DNA of 64,000 bases from Endozoicomonas sp965261315 (lineage in GTDB: Bacteria; Pseudomonadota; Gammaproteobacteria; Pseudomonadales; Endozoicomonadaceae): assembly GCA_965261315.1 (NCBI GenBank), contig CBDHDM010000107.1, positions 13,524 to 77,523 of the forward strand, read 5' to 3'. The first letter of the stretch is position 1. Every line of letters begins with the position of its first letter. Made by a program: the position numbers and the translations under genes. Under the pieces are notes generated by a model. That model was given only the letters and a program-made list of their open reading frames with translations. It searched no databases and was not told the DNA's origin. Below are positions 55,696 to 64,000 of the stretch, piece after piece.

Positions 55696-55902
55696 GTGTG
55701 CCATCAGTTCCCAGAGCGGTTACTGTCAGCAATGGCAAGGAAGCGAGTCAGTGAAAGGAGGATTGCATTATCTATCGGGGTTTCTCAGCCTGCGGTTTCA
55801 AAGTGGGTGTATGGGAAGGCGTTGCCAAGGCTGGATAAGTTTTATCAGCTCTGCATCATCCTTGATGCATCGCCGAATGAGCTGCTTGGATGGAAAAACT
55901 AA
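55696..55902 (+). CDS. Small Cro/CI-type DNA-binding protein
   Basis: 68 residues, GTG start (MCHQFPERLLSAMARK). Contains one helix-turn-helix of the XRE/Cro type: RRIALSIGVSQPAVSKWVYGKALPRLDKFYQLCIILDASPNELLG covers helices 2-5 of the fold. The 'GVSQPAVSKW' recognition helix and 'D.SPNELLG' end are typical. It is probably a prophage repressor or Cro-like protein. It is transcribed opposite to the neighbouring tail genes and overlaps the next gene's end by four bases. Confidence 0.72.
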   Translation: MCHQFPERLLSAMARKRVSERRIALSIGVSQPAVSKWVYGKALPRLDKFYQLCIILDASPNELLGWKN

Positions 55903-56321
55903 ATAATCTCGCTATCAACCAGCACTCTCATTTTCTCCCTGTTGCACATTCGCTCTTTTACATCGTTAGGGAGATTCCAGATGCCAGCCTTATCCATTGC
56001 CAGTAGTTGCTGTTCAATGTCCCGTATAGCCTTCCAGTCTGTATCCCTCAGACATTCCTGACTGTGGGTTTTACCCTCCGCAAAGGCATCGGGAACAACT
56101 ATGGTTTCACGGCATGATCTGGCTATCTCTAAAGGAATGACATCTGTTGAATAGATATAATCATAACCTTTAACGGGAACCAGCGAGAAACGTATAGTCC
56201 ATGCGGTATTATCATTTGCCGCTGCTTTAATCCGCCCAAACAGTACTCGGGCAGATCGAGAGGAACCACAAACCAAAATAGTTCCTGCCGCTGCTGGAAG
56301 GATAAATGATTTTACTTTCAT
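55899..56321 (-). CDS. Hypothetical protein following the tail-tip gene
   Basis: 140 residues (MKVKSFILPAAAGTILVCGS). A hydrophobic N-terminal stretch may be a membrane or signal segment, possibly a lipoprotein-like Cys18; the rest is soluble and charged. No family recognised. It overlaps the end of the gpJ-like gene by four bases, so it is translated after it and likely belongs to the same phage module. Confidence 0.5.
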   Translation of the reverse strand: MKVKSFILPAAAGTILVCGSSRSARVLFGRIKAAANDNTAWTIRFSLVPVKGYDYIYSTDVIPLEIARSCRETIVVPDAFAEGKTHSQECLRDTDWKAIRDIEQQLLAMDKAGIWNLPNDVKERMCNREKMRVLVDSEII

Positions 56322-58871
56322 GCGTAGTTGCTCGTAATGTCCGTCATTTCTAACTCCAAAAACTTGGAGTCATAGGTGTACCCGCCGCCATTGTCTGACA
56401 CAGTTAGTCGTAACTTGATTCCCGACTTTTCGGAGCCTCCATAGTAAAATGGCTCTATGTCATCCAAAGTAATCTCCGTGTCGTAGTCGAATGTGTGGAA
56501 ATACGGGGGGCCGCTTCCGTCATGATCCATAATGTTGTTACTGCTTGTTGTTCCCCATCCGCCCAGAACATCAACAGTTCTCACCCAGGATGTTTCTTCT
56601 CTTCCATAAGTTGACTGGAAAGGCCAAGTAAACCTGTGGGTTCTTAATACCGTTTCACTTCCATCATACCCAATGCTCAGAAACTCAAGCTTCATCCATG
56701 AGTGGTTAGGCAGCAGTAGCTTAATCCTGACGGTAGGCTTGATTGTAAATTTCGCATACCTGTTAAAGTTGGTATAAGCATTCTGCTTTAATGGATCATA
56801 AAAGCCAGAGCCTTCCGCCGTATAATCTGCACTTGCCAGATCAAAGTTGGGCGTATGCAGGCCCTGTGAAGGGCGCAATTCAATATCACCAGTCCATGAC
56901 GCGTGCTTTTCAGCATCAGAAACCAGCGCAAGGAATCGTGTGGTTCCTGCTCCCTGGTCTGCCTCCGTGGCAACCAGAATGTCATCTGTCTCTTTGATGA
57001 ACAGCCCGCTTTCGATAATCGCACCCTTGATATAGGCACCTTCAATGTCACCGCCTTCAAAACGGGACGCAGTCATGGTGCCAGAAATCTCAGCATCTCG
57101 GGCAATCATCTTCCCGCTTTTCAGAATCCGTGTATTAGCATCACTGACATTATTCGATTCCGCTCCTGCCCAGAAAGCAGTTTCCGATAATGCCGGATCA
57201 TCCTCATACACTGCGCCGTTCATACCGGCCGTATGAAATCCGGACCCAGCTGTCACCGTTGTAGATGATGAAATCTCACGACCAGTGATTGCGTCAGCCG
57301 CCACCTTGCCAGCCGTAACAGCGTTAGCCTTGATCATCGGGGATTCGATGTAATCATCACCGATAACAGTTTCAAGAATCTGCTCGGTTTTTGCATCAAA
57401 CTCCCCGGAGTAGTTCAGGCCTGCGTTACCCCAGTTATCCACCCAGGCTAAACGCACAAACCAATGAGAATTTGTTGGCACTGTGACGCTGGTCAAGGCA
57501 TTAACAGAAGTGTGCAGCAGGTTGGCCGCTGAAGGCTCAAAGCCTGATTGCTGACTGCCGTAGACTCTCAGCTCCCTGATATCCGTATCAGAAGGCGTTG
57601 CGCACTCAATCATCAGAGTATTGAGCAGGCCGGTTACTTTTACGCTACTTGGCACTGCAGGGACCGGGTTAGATGCAGTCAGCTCGCCCCATGAGCCAGA
57701 AACATTGTTGCCATTCTCGGCACGAATCCGGAAAGTCAGTACACGGCCAGCAGTATCCCGCTCCGCATCCTGATAGCTGTATTCGTAGCTTGTGAAGGTA
57801 TGGTCAAGGTAAGCCTGCCTCACCACTATGTCAGCGTGAATAACTTGTATCAGGTATCGAGCTGCTGCCGCTTCGGGTTCCCACTTCACCTTTAGAGCGT
57901 TGCCGGTAAATGGCTCTGCCAGCACTGGCACTACTTGCCCAGGAGTATCAAACTCGCCGCCTGCGTTGACCTGTATATCTGTCCACTCGCCACGGAGCGC
58001 GCCGATTCCCGCCACGCGAGCTGTGACCATGCCCGGATCACATGAAAAACTGTGACTTGTCACATAACTGGTTCCAGTGCCTGCAGGTTGCCACGTTTGC
58101 CGCCCGTCTCGGCTGTATTCGATAAGATACCGCTCAGAGTTGGGTGCCTGACGCCAGCTCAGATTAATAACTGGTTGTGTGGTTGTCCCTCCCTGAGTTG
58201 CCCGGAGATCGTCCACTCTGCCCGGTGCAGGGTTAGGCAAGCCCAGATCAGGAGAAGGAGGGGGCGCAATGCCAGAGTCGGCACTATGAACGGTATCAGA
58301 CTCAATAAAGCCGCTGATCTTTACGGTGTCATCATTGGCCGGCTGTACTGATGTAACTTTTACCCGCTTTGACCAGTTCGCGCCCTGGCCAATCATGTAA
58401 TGACTCGGCTCGGTACTGTGAGTGTCGGTAACGATTGCAGGCAGATCGCCCAATACCCGCACACGATTTATGCCAGCCTGCTCAATCTTCTGAGGGGCTG
58501 AGGCTCTGCCGTATTTGTCACGAACGGCGATGTACCAGTTTTCACCGGGCAGACTGATCTCATTGCCCAGTACCAAAACATTGTCTTCAGTCGCCATCAC
58601 GTAGCCCGAAAACATCTGACCATTGCCCAACAGATCGTGATTGACCAGCACGATAGAGCCATAAGAAGGAATATAGCCTTCAGAACCTGTCTTAAAGCTG
58701 ACCATAACGCGCCGCTCACGATTGGACGCAGCAAGGTACATTCCCTCGCGCCAAGCCTGATCATGATTGGTGCAGCCAAACAGGCTGATCTCTTCCGGAT
58801 TTTCGGCAGTTTCGCCGGGCAGCTCACAGAGAACGGTTTGCTCTTTGTAGCCTTTATCTCTGCTCCAGTAA
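56318..58871 (-). pseudogene. Phage tail-tip (gpJ/TipJ-like) protein, C-terminal part, separated by IS insertion
   Basis: About 850 codons of a central tail-fibre / host-specificity protein, split off from its N-terminal part at 62748-64000. After the insertion point it resumes YWSRDKGYKEQTVLCELPG and FGCTNHDQAWREG, typical of the gpJ family just after the tail-tube docking domain. Two fibronectin-III-like domains follow (about 57.8-58.2 kb: DLRATQGG ... NLSWRQAPNSERYLIEYSRDG; next VKWEPEAAAARYLIQV). A long C-terminal receptor-type region ends in ITSNYA. The continuous open frame extends to 58933 only because it reads into the IS end; this is not phage sequence. Confidence 0.85.
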
Positions 58872-58899
58872 GGAATTGTCCCGAAATAAAACCGACATT

Positions 58900-59256
58900 T
58901 CATTTTTCGTCTGGTACGGCAGTGTAATTCCATTTTGGCAGAAACGTGTCAAATTTAATGCTCATCTTTTCTTTAAAATCGGCGGCATATTTACGGCCTT
59001 TTTCAAAGACCTTATCGATTATTTTCACGACTACTTTCAGCCCCGTCGTCGTTTCAGTTTTCTCAATATAGTGCTTCGCAGTCTCAATACTTTCCAGAGG
59101 TACACCACTACAGGCTCTTGTCACATGAGGGAATACCCGGTGCTCAATTGGATTGAACTTTGAGCAATAAGGGGGATAGTGTGCAATACGAATCTTTAAC
59201 CCCAACCGGTTGGAGAGTGCTTCCAAATCTTCTTTAAACAGGTAGGACGATGAACT
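58900..59256 (-). pseudogene. ISAzo13-type transposase, C-terminal fragment
   Basis: Encodes the end of the transposase: LFKEDLEALSNRLGLKIRIAH then YPPYCSKFNPIEHRVFPHVT and TTTGLKVVVKIIDK ending in WNYTAVPDEK. The HYPPYCSKFNPIEH segment is the family's last catalytic-acid region. Joined across the IS66 it continues DGGGSN of the other part in frame. Confidence 0.8.
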
Positions 59257-59311
59257 ATTACTACGTAAGCGCCAATATAACCAGCGTTATAGCCAATCCC
59301 AACAGATCTGC

Positions 59312-60994
59312 TTATTCTTGAGCCGCCTTCACTGCCCAGGGCAGAAGCTGTTCCAGTTTCTCAATCGTGTCAGCGTAAGGCAGTTCTTTTAAAATGTGGC
59401 TCAGGTATTGGAAAGGCTCCAGCCCATTGCCTTTTGCGCTTTCAATCAGGCTGTAATAGATGGCACTGGCTTTGGCACCCTTGGGTGTGTCTGCAAAGAG
59501 CCAGTTCTTGCGACCAAGAGTGAAGGGGCGGATAGCATTTTCCGCCGCTGCATTACTGATATTGATATCCCCATCTTCACAGTACACGACCAGTTTCGGC
59601 CATTGGTTCAGGGCATAGCTCATTGCTTTATGGGTCAGGCTGTCAGGTACCAGCCGGGTGATGTTTTTCTGTAACCACTGGTGCAGGTCATCCAGCAGGG
59701 GCTTGCTCTCCTGTTGTCGCCGAGTCTTCTTTTCCGGAGCAGTCAGGCCTTTGATGGCCTCTTCAATGGCATACAGCTTGCGGATTTTACCCAACGCAAC
59801 ATCGGCTTTGCTGACCTTGCTGTTCTTCACCTTCTTGCCCGGTTTGGCTTCGCCTTTTTTGGCATCGGTGAATTTACGGCGTACATGATCAAAGCAGCCA
59901 ACCTGGATAATGCCTTCTTTTTTGCACACGGCGCTGTAACTGGCATAACCGTCAGTTTGCAGGTAACCGCTAAACCCTTCGAACAGGCGCAGGGGAACCT
60001 CCTTGCCTCTGGAAGGATCGTAATGGAACAGCACCGCCGGTTGCCCCGGTGGACCACCCCGTGTCACCCACATATATTTATCAGAGTGGAGTGATTTACT
60101 GAGTTCCTTGAGCACCTGAACCCGGGTCTCATCGGCATTCATGATATGCCCTGTGCGCTGATGGTCTTCCATCAGGTTGATCAGTGGCTGCAGCTGCAGG
60201 GATAACCGGATCATCCAGTTGGCCATCGTCGTCCGGGTGATGGAGCCACCATAACGAGCCAGTATCTTTTCCTGCCGATACAGTGGCAGGGCATCGCAAT
60301 ATTTGGCACCGATGATCCAGGCCAGCATGTTGACGGTGACCGCCGATTTTGGAATGGGGTGCTTTGGGAGTTCAGCGGCTTTAATGACGCGTTTTTCGTG
60401 AGATTCTCCGCCCTGTTCATCCTTCACAATGAATACGGCTTTTTCCTGCATAATCTCCTTGACCTGAACCCTGGCAGGAATAATATCCAGTTCTTCCCGG
60501 ACTTTGGTGAAGAAGGTCTCAATGGCACCCTGCTTTTCTTCTTCGGTCAGTTCAATACGTTCCTGGACTCTCGGCAGTGACGGTGACAGAGGTTGACGCC
60601 CCTTGCGTTTCTTTGGGGGCTTTGGACTTTCCTCTGTTTCTTCCTGAGCATCTTCATCCGGATCAACGGCACAGTCCGTTAATTCTGCTTCATTGAAGAT
60701 TTCACCCTGACCACTGAACTTTTCAGAGCTTCGACCGTAAAGGCGGGCACGTTCCAAACGCAGGTATTCTTCCAGAATAGCGATGCGTTTTTTCTGCTCT
60801 TCGATGACAAAAGACTTTTTCTGGATAATGTCGTCTTTCTCAAGAATGACATTGTCTTTTTCGAGAATGACACCGTCCATGGCCTGGATGGCCTCAAGTA
60901 AGGCCTCCAGATCCAAAGCTGTTTCAGCGCTTCCTGCCAGTAAACTCAGGGCGGATTTTGGCTGATAAATGAGGGTGTCAATGGGTGATTTCAT
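59312..60994 (-). CDS. tnpC: IS66 transposase TnpC
   Basis: 560 residues, the large DDE transposase of IS66. It has an N-terminal leucine-zipper-like region (EAIQAMDGVILEKDNVILEK, residues ~30-80), an Arg-rich stretch (PPKKRKGRQPLSPSLPRVQE), the conserved ADETRVQVL and LQTDGYASYSAVC catalytic Asp regions, and AAENAIRPFTLGRKNWLFAD with the final Glu. Intact and third in the IS66 operon. Confidence 0.95.
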   Translation of the reverse strand: MKSPIDTLIYQPKSALSLLAGSAETALDLEALLEAIQAMDGVILEKDNVILEKDDIIQKKSFVIEEQKKRIAILEEYLRLERARLYGRSSEKFSGQGEIFNEAELTDCAVDPDEDAQEETEESPKPPKKRKGRQPLSPSLPRVQERIELTEEEKQGAIETFFTKVREELDIIPARVQVKEIMQEKAVFIVKDEQGGESHEKRVIKAAELPKHPIPKSAVTVNMLAWIIGAKYCDALPLYRQEKILARYGGSITRTTMANWMIRLSLQLQPLINLMEDHQRTGHIMNADETRVQVLKELSKSLHSDKYMWVTRGGPPGQPAVLFHYDPSRGKEVPLRLFEGFSGYLQTDGYASYSAVCKKEGIIQVGCFDHVRRKFTDAKKGEAKPGKKVKNSKVSKADVALGKIRKLYAIEEAIKGLTAPEKKTRRQQESKPLLDDLHQWLQKNITRLVPDSLTHKAMSYALNQWPKLVVYCEDGDINISNAAAENAIRPFTLGRKNWLFADTPKGAKASAIYYSLIESAKGNGLEPFQYLSHILKELPYADTIEKLEQLLPWAVKAAQE

Positions 60995-61029
60995 AGCCGA
61001 TATTTACCATAAGCGGCTGAGTTTTAAGA

Positions 61030-61398
61030 CTAAAAACAGCTTTCGTAATGTCTTTTTTTATGGGGTTTCATCGCACTGAGATTATAGCCATCAAGCAGCC
61101 AATTGAGCTGTTGGCCTGTTAAGGCTAACAGTTCGTCATCGGGCTTTGGCCAGTGGAACTTATCCTCTGCCAAGCTCTTGTAATAAAGCACAAAACCATT
61201 ATCTTCCCAGAACAAGCACTTGATTTTATTGCGATGACGGTTGGTGAAGGCATAGAGGTGACCATCAAAAGGGTTATGCCCAAGTTCCTGCTCGATCAGT
61301 ACCGCCAGCCCCTTGAAGGACTTTCGAAAATCGATGGGATCCCGATAAAGGTAGACCTCAGGCAAGCTGGACGACGGGCGCATTACAGGTTGATTCAT
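61030..61398 (-). CDS. tnpB: IS66 accessory protein TnpB
   Basis: 122 residues, IS66 Orf2-like: PEVYLYRDPIDFRKSFKGLA, NPFDGHLYAFTNRHRNKIK, FCLYYKSL-like FVLYYKSLAEDKFHWP. The family's role in transposition is required but mechanistically unclear. Overlaps tnpA by four bases. Confidence 0.93.
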   Translation of the reverse strand: MNQPVMRPSSSLPEVYLYRDPIDFRKSFKGLAVLIEQELGHNPFDGHLYAFTNRHRNKIKCLFWEDNGFVLYYKSLAEDKFHWPKPDDELLALTGQQLNWLLDGYNLSAMKPHKKRHYESCF

Positions 61399-61727
61399 CG
61401 CAGCAATCCAATCAACTCACCAGCCAGAGCGAGGTTTTGATGATTAATCCCGGAAACACTGAGCCCACTGGGCAATGATACCGTTAAAGGGGATGATTCT
61501 TCGCAAGTTTGACTCTGGTTCTGCGTCAGGGAAACGGGCACAAAGGCAGAAACAGTTTTTGATGATAAAGCAGGAGCTTTCCCAGTCCGCAACTTCTTTT
61601 TCCAGTATTCAAGTTGTGATGGCTTAACGCCGTTCTGTCGACTCCAGGCATTTTGGCTCAACCCGGAGTCATGCCAGGCTTCGACTCGTTGCTGCCATTG
61701 TTCCCGGGTAGTTTTTGGATTGTCCAT
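61395..61727 (-). CDS. tnpA: IS66 accessory protein TnpA
   Basis: 110 residues. Helix-turn-helix-like small protein (EQWQQRVEAWHDSGLSQNAW, RQNGVKPSQLEYWKKKLR) that begins the IS66 operon. A GGAGG ribosome site precedes the ATG. It is the least conserved of the three genes. Confidence 0.88.
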   Translation of the reverse strand: MDNPKTTREQWQQRVEAWHDSGLSQNAWSRQNGVKPSQLEYWKKKLRTGKAPALSSKTVSAFVPVSLTQNQSQTCEESSPLTVSLPSGLSVSGINHQNLALAGELIGLLR

Positions 61728-61808
61728 CGGAGCCTCCGTGTAATCAGAGACCTTATGATTCCTTATCAGCGTTTAGCCGGGTAGAACGTGGGTTATTTTG
61801 GCGCTTAC

Positions 61809-62670
61809 ATTACTACCGCCACCATCACACACAACCAATACCTCATCTTCACCTGCATAGTCTTGCTGTCCATGATCAAGCCACCAGAGAGCCAGACACT
61901 CGCATGAAAATTCAGATGTATCTTTACTGGTATTTAAATGAACCAGTGCCTTGTTTTTACCTAAGTCGTATATCCCATGAGGTATAACCTTGCCATTACC
62001 CTGGCTGGGAAAATCGTGATCGTTGACAATCGTTGGCTCAATAGCATCCGTTACTCCTGCGCGATAGAAATTGCCCAACATCTCCTTCTTTTTGGTGTCC
62101 ATGCTAAGTACTGGTTTGCCTGCATCCAAATACTCCTGTATCAATCTGTTTATATTCTTAAATTGAGCGTCGCGATCTTTGTTATGGCCCATCGTCTTCT
62201 TTTTTTGAAGCTGACGACGGCGAAATCCTTGTTCATAAAGCACCTTGGAAACTACATTCTTACTTGCTGGAGTGTCTGTCTTCTCAAGTTCCCGGGAAAT
62301 ATTTCGACGGGAGAGATTTGTCCATCGGACTTCCTGTCGCATTGGATCACCTGCGGTATGGTCGTGTAGAATGCGGAGCACGTTATCAACCAAATTTGGG
62401 ACATACCACCGTTAGTCTTCTTTCTTCCCCCCCTCTTACGAATCCGATTCCGTAGTGAGCTGTTCTTCAGAATTAAGTTCAGTTATTCCATGAACGACAG
62501 TCTCCCCGATGGCAGCTCAATAATTGAGATATGTACTGGATACCTCCATGACCCAACTTCACTGCTTCAATAGCAGCGTACCTTCTCCGATCTCGCTCAT
62601 TGAGTGAACAGAAAAAATCCATCATCTGAGCTTCAACTACTTCTGAATAATTACCCATAACCGCTCGCAC
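61809..62670 (-). pseudogene. ISAzo13-type transposase, N-terminal and central part, frameshifted
   Basis: Starts at 62670 with LNERDRRRYAAIEAVKLGHGG, the family's N-terminal DNA-binding region. Frameshifts near 62500 and at about 62400-62440 break it before the main open stretch (DNVLRILHDHTAGDPMRQEV, HNKDRDAQFKNINRLIQEYL, VLSMDTKKKEMLG, HDFPSQGNGKVIPHGIYDLG, VVCDGGGSN). The IS66 then interrupts it. Two or more frame errors independent of the IS66 suggest the element had already died. Confidence 0.78.
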
Positions 62671-62747
62671 AGGGAAAGAATCTCAAGGAAGATATTTATG
62701 GGCTCTTTACTATAGGCGAAATGTAGGAATTATTTCAGGGCAATTCC

Positions 62748-64000
62748 TAAGTCGCCTTTACTGAGTCACTGGTACGCTCGGAAGGCATCACATAATCAAT
62801 GGACAGATCAGAGATATTGGCCATGGAGAACACGCCAGAATGCGCAGCTTCCAGCTGATCACGAACCATTCTGATCAGATTGCCCTGACGAACCGGCATA
62901 GCTCGGCCAACCTGAGCTGTTTTTGTTAATGCTTCCCAGCAGTTGGAAGCGGTATCAAACACGCCGTTGAACTCATCGCCACGACTCTGGTAGATACCAT
63001 CAAGATACTCCAGCTCATCAAGAGAGATTGAGCTATCGACAAGATCCGCACCGTAGCGACTGCGAATGATATCGGCAAATGCCCAAGCGGGAGAGTTGTT
63101 GACAACAGGTTCTGTCCATCCTGTTTCCCGGCTCCACTTTGGCAGCAGCCGTTGCACGACCATATTCACCTCTCGGCTAGACTGATCGCTCAGACTGGCA
63201 GAGGCGCGAATACGCATAGCCAACAGGGTTATATCGCCGTAGTTGGTTTGATCTGCCATATAGCCGCGCACCTGGCCAAGCTGACAGTTCATTACCTCAC
63301 GACTGCCGCCTTCACCTGTGGTACGGGTGATTGTTACCTGATAGCGCCCTGCAGGAACATCCTTGGCCAGCGTCCGCCTGACTGCTGTTCGGGTTCGGTC
63401 TGAAATAGTGCCATTGAAGATGGAGACGGGGGTTCCGGAAATATTGCCTTCGTCATCAATGGGATCTGCAGTAATACTGAGATGAACGCCTACGCTGTAC
63501 TCATCCCCATTTTCCTCAACACCCATCAAGCCAGAAGGAAACACCACATCGACGCCGATACGGGTTAGCTCTGTACCAATCTCATTGATTACATAAGGCC
63601 CGTGGGTTACAGGTTCGTTCATATCCTGCCCGCCAGCCTCAGAAGCGGTCACGACCGCGGTATGAAACAGAGTGACAGGCTGCCCAGGGCGAACGATTTC
63701 TTTTGTTACTTCCGGAAAGTTTTCAACCGGCGTATCAGAAAGCTTGATGTCCGATACCTGGCATTCACCCTGAGTCAGCGCAAAGAGCTGATACAGGTAT
63801 TGTTCATTGTTGTCGTACTCAACATAAGGTTGTGAAGCAAAGGGAGGAAATACCCGCATTTGTCCATAAATAACGGGGATCGGGTCGCCCAGTCGCGCCT
63901 GATTGCCTTGGGCAGACATTGAGTAAGTAGAGCTACCTGTCAGGCTTGCTGAGCTGTTAGGCATCGAGGGAGTGCCAACCGCCAGAGACATTAAGCTCAT
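62748..64000 (-). pseudogene. Phage tail-tip (gpJ/TipJ-like) protein, N-terminal part, runs off the window
   Basis: About 417 codons up to the ISAzo13 insertion (SERTSDSVKAT). It matches the N-terminal region of central tail-tip proteins: RLGDPIPVIYGQMRVFPPFA, YLYQLFALTQGECQVSDIKL and, further on, NSPAWAFADIIRSRYGADLV and NCWEALTKTAQVGRAMPV. The ATG at the window edge may be an internal Met; other tail genes are expected beyond 64000. Together with the part at 56318-58871 it would give a protein near 1270 residues. Phage is therefore defective for this function unless the IS excises. Confidence 0.85.

Larger units (their letters stand above)
59265..61808. mobile_element. IS66-family element, 2544 bp
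   Basis: Ends GTAAGCGCCAATATAACC (59265) and the complement of GTAAGCGCCAAAATAACC (61808) are inverted repeats of the IS66 type. The flanking 8-bp direct repeat ATTACTAC (59257-59264, 61809-61816) is the IS66 target duplication. It carries the standard three genes, all apparently intact, on the minus strand. Confidence 0.93.
58872..62747. mobile_element. ISAzo13-type element, itself interrupted by IS66
   Basis: Ends match imperfectly over ~27 bp: GGAATTGTCCCGAAATAA at 58872 and the complement of GGAATTGCCCTGAAATAA ending at 62747. A 3-bp TAA repeat flanks it (58869-58871 and 62748-62750). Removing it together with one repeat rejoins the gpJ reading frame exactly (DSVKAT followed by YWSRDKG). 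Its transposase gene is in two parts around the IS66 and carries further frameshifts. Confidence 0.85.

Noticed and set aside
58872..58933. First 20 codons of the open frame containing the gpJ C-terminal part (MELHCRTRR...)
   Set aside because: They are translated from the ISAzo13 end and do not belong to the phage gene.

Overview
The window looks like a chromosomal segment of a marine, host-associated gammaproteobacterium of the Oceanospirillales type. An Endozoicomonas-like genome is my best guess, inferred from gene content and moderate GC; no rRNA or other phylogenetic marker was tested. Housekeeping genes (purB, mnmA, hflD, icd, clpS-clpA, infA, bpt, aat) are clearly gammaproteobacterial.

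Layout. 1-7146: the start of a ComEA-like gene and a 2187-residue autotransporter. 7147-10718: a lipoprotein hydrolase, pabB, a deleted amidohydrolase relic and a coiled-coil protein. 11010-17936: a propionate (2-methylcitrate) operon, GntR regulator - PrpB-like lyase - prpC - acnD - prpF. 18001-23737: ppsR diverging from ppsA, then rraA and pyk, each carrying an apparent +1 frameshift. 23942-25948: an H-NOX gas sensor with its hybrid histidine kinase. 25938-32225: a PLP dehydratase-like gene, then an old-yellow-enzyme / DUF4260 / short-chain dehydrogenase / sulfatase run facing a TetR gene. Two of these genes are broken, and one contains a 46-base poly-C tract. 32226-33700: two unrecognised genes whose C-termini look like CARD (death-fold) domains. 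33741-40728: isocitrate lyase, a LysR regulator, a 43-residue mini-gene, a complete insertion sequence and malate synthase G. 40930-43441: an EmrAB-type efflux pair. 43444-48405: purB-hflD-mnmA and icd. 48782-53255: the N-degron cluster clpS-clpA, infA, bpt, aat. 53631-54983: a coiled-coil protein, a pterin dehydratase-like protein and a candidate structured RNA. 55165-64000: prophage remnant in which a tail-tip (gpJ-like) gene is split by an ISAzo13-type element that is itself split by an IS66 element.

How the genes fit together. Much of 11-48 kb handles the pyruvate/PEP/glyoxylate node. The methylcitrate cycle yields pyruvate and succinate; PpsA with its regulator PpsR makes PEP; Pyk runs the reverse direction; AceA and GlcB form the glyoxylate shunt, competing with Icd for isocitrate. 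This suits growth on acetate, propionate or fatty acids. The most unusual content is the CARD-like gene pair, one member of which also carries a PPxY-type proline motif, as expected of a protein meeting a eukaryotic host or of a death-fold signalling system. This rests on pattern recognition only.

Several genes (rraA, pyk, the dehydrogenase, the second CARD-like gene) are broken by single-base indels, so errors in the assembly should be considered alongside real gene decay.
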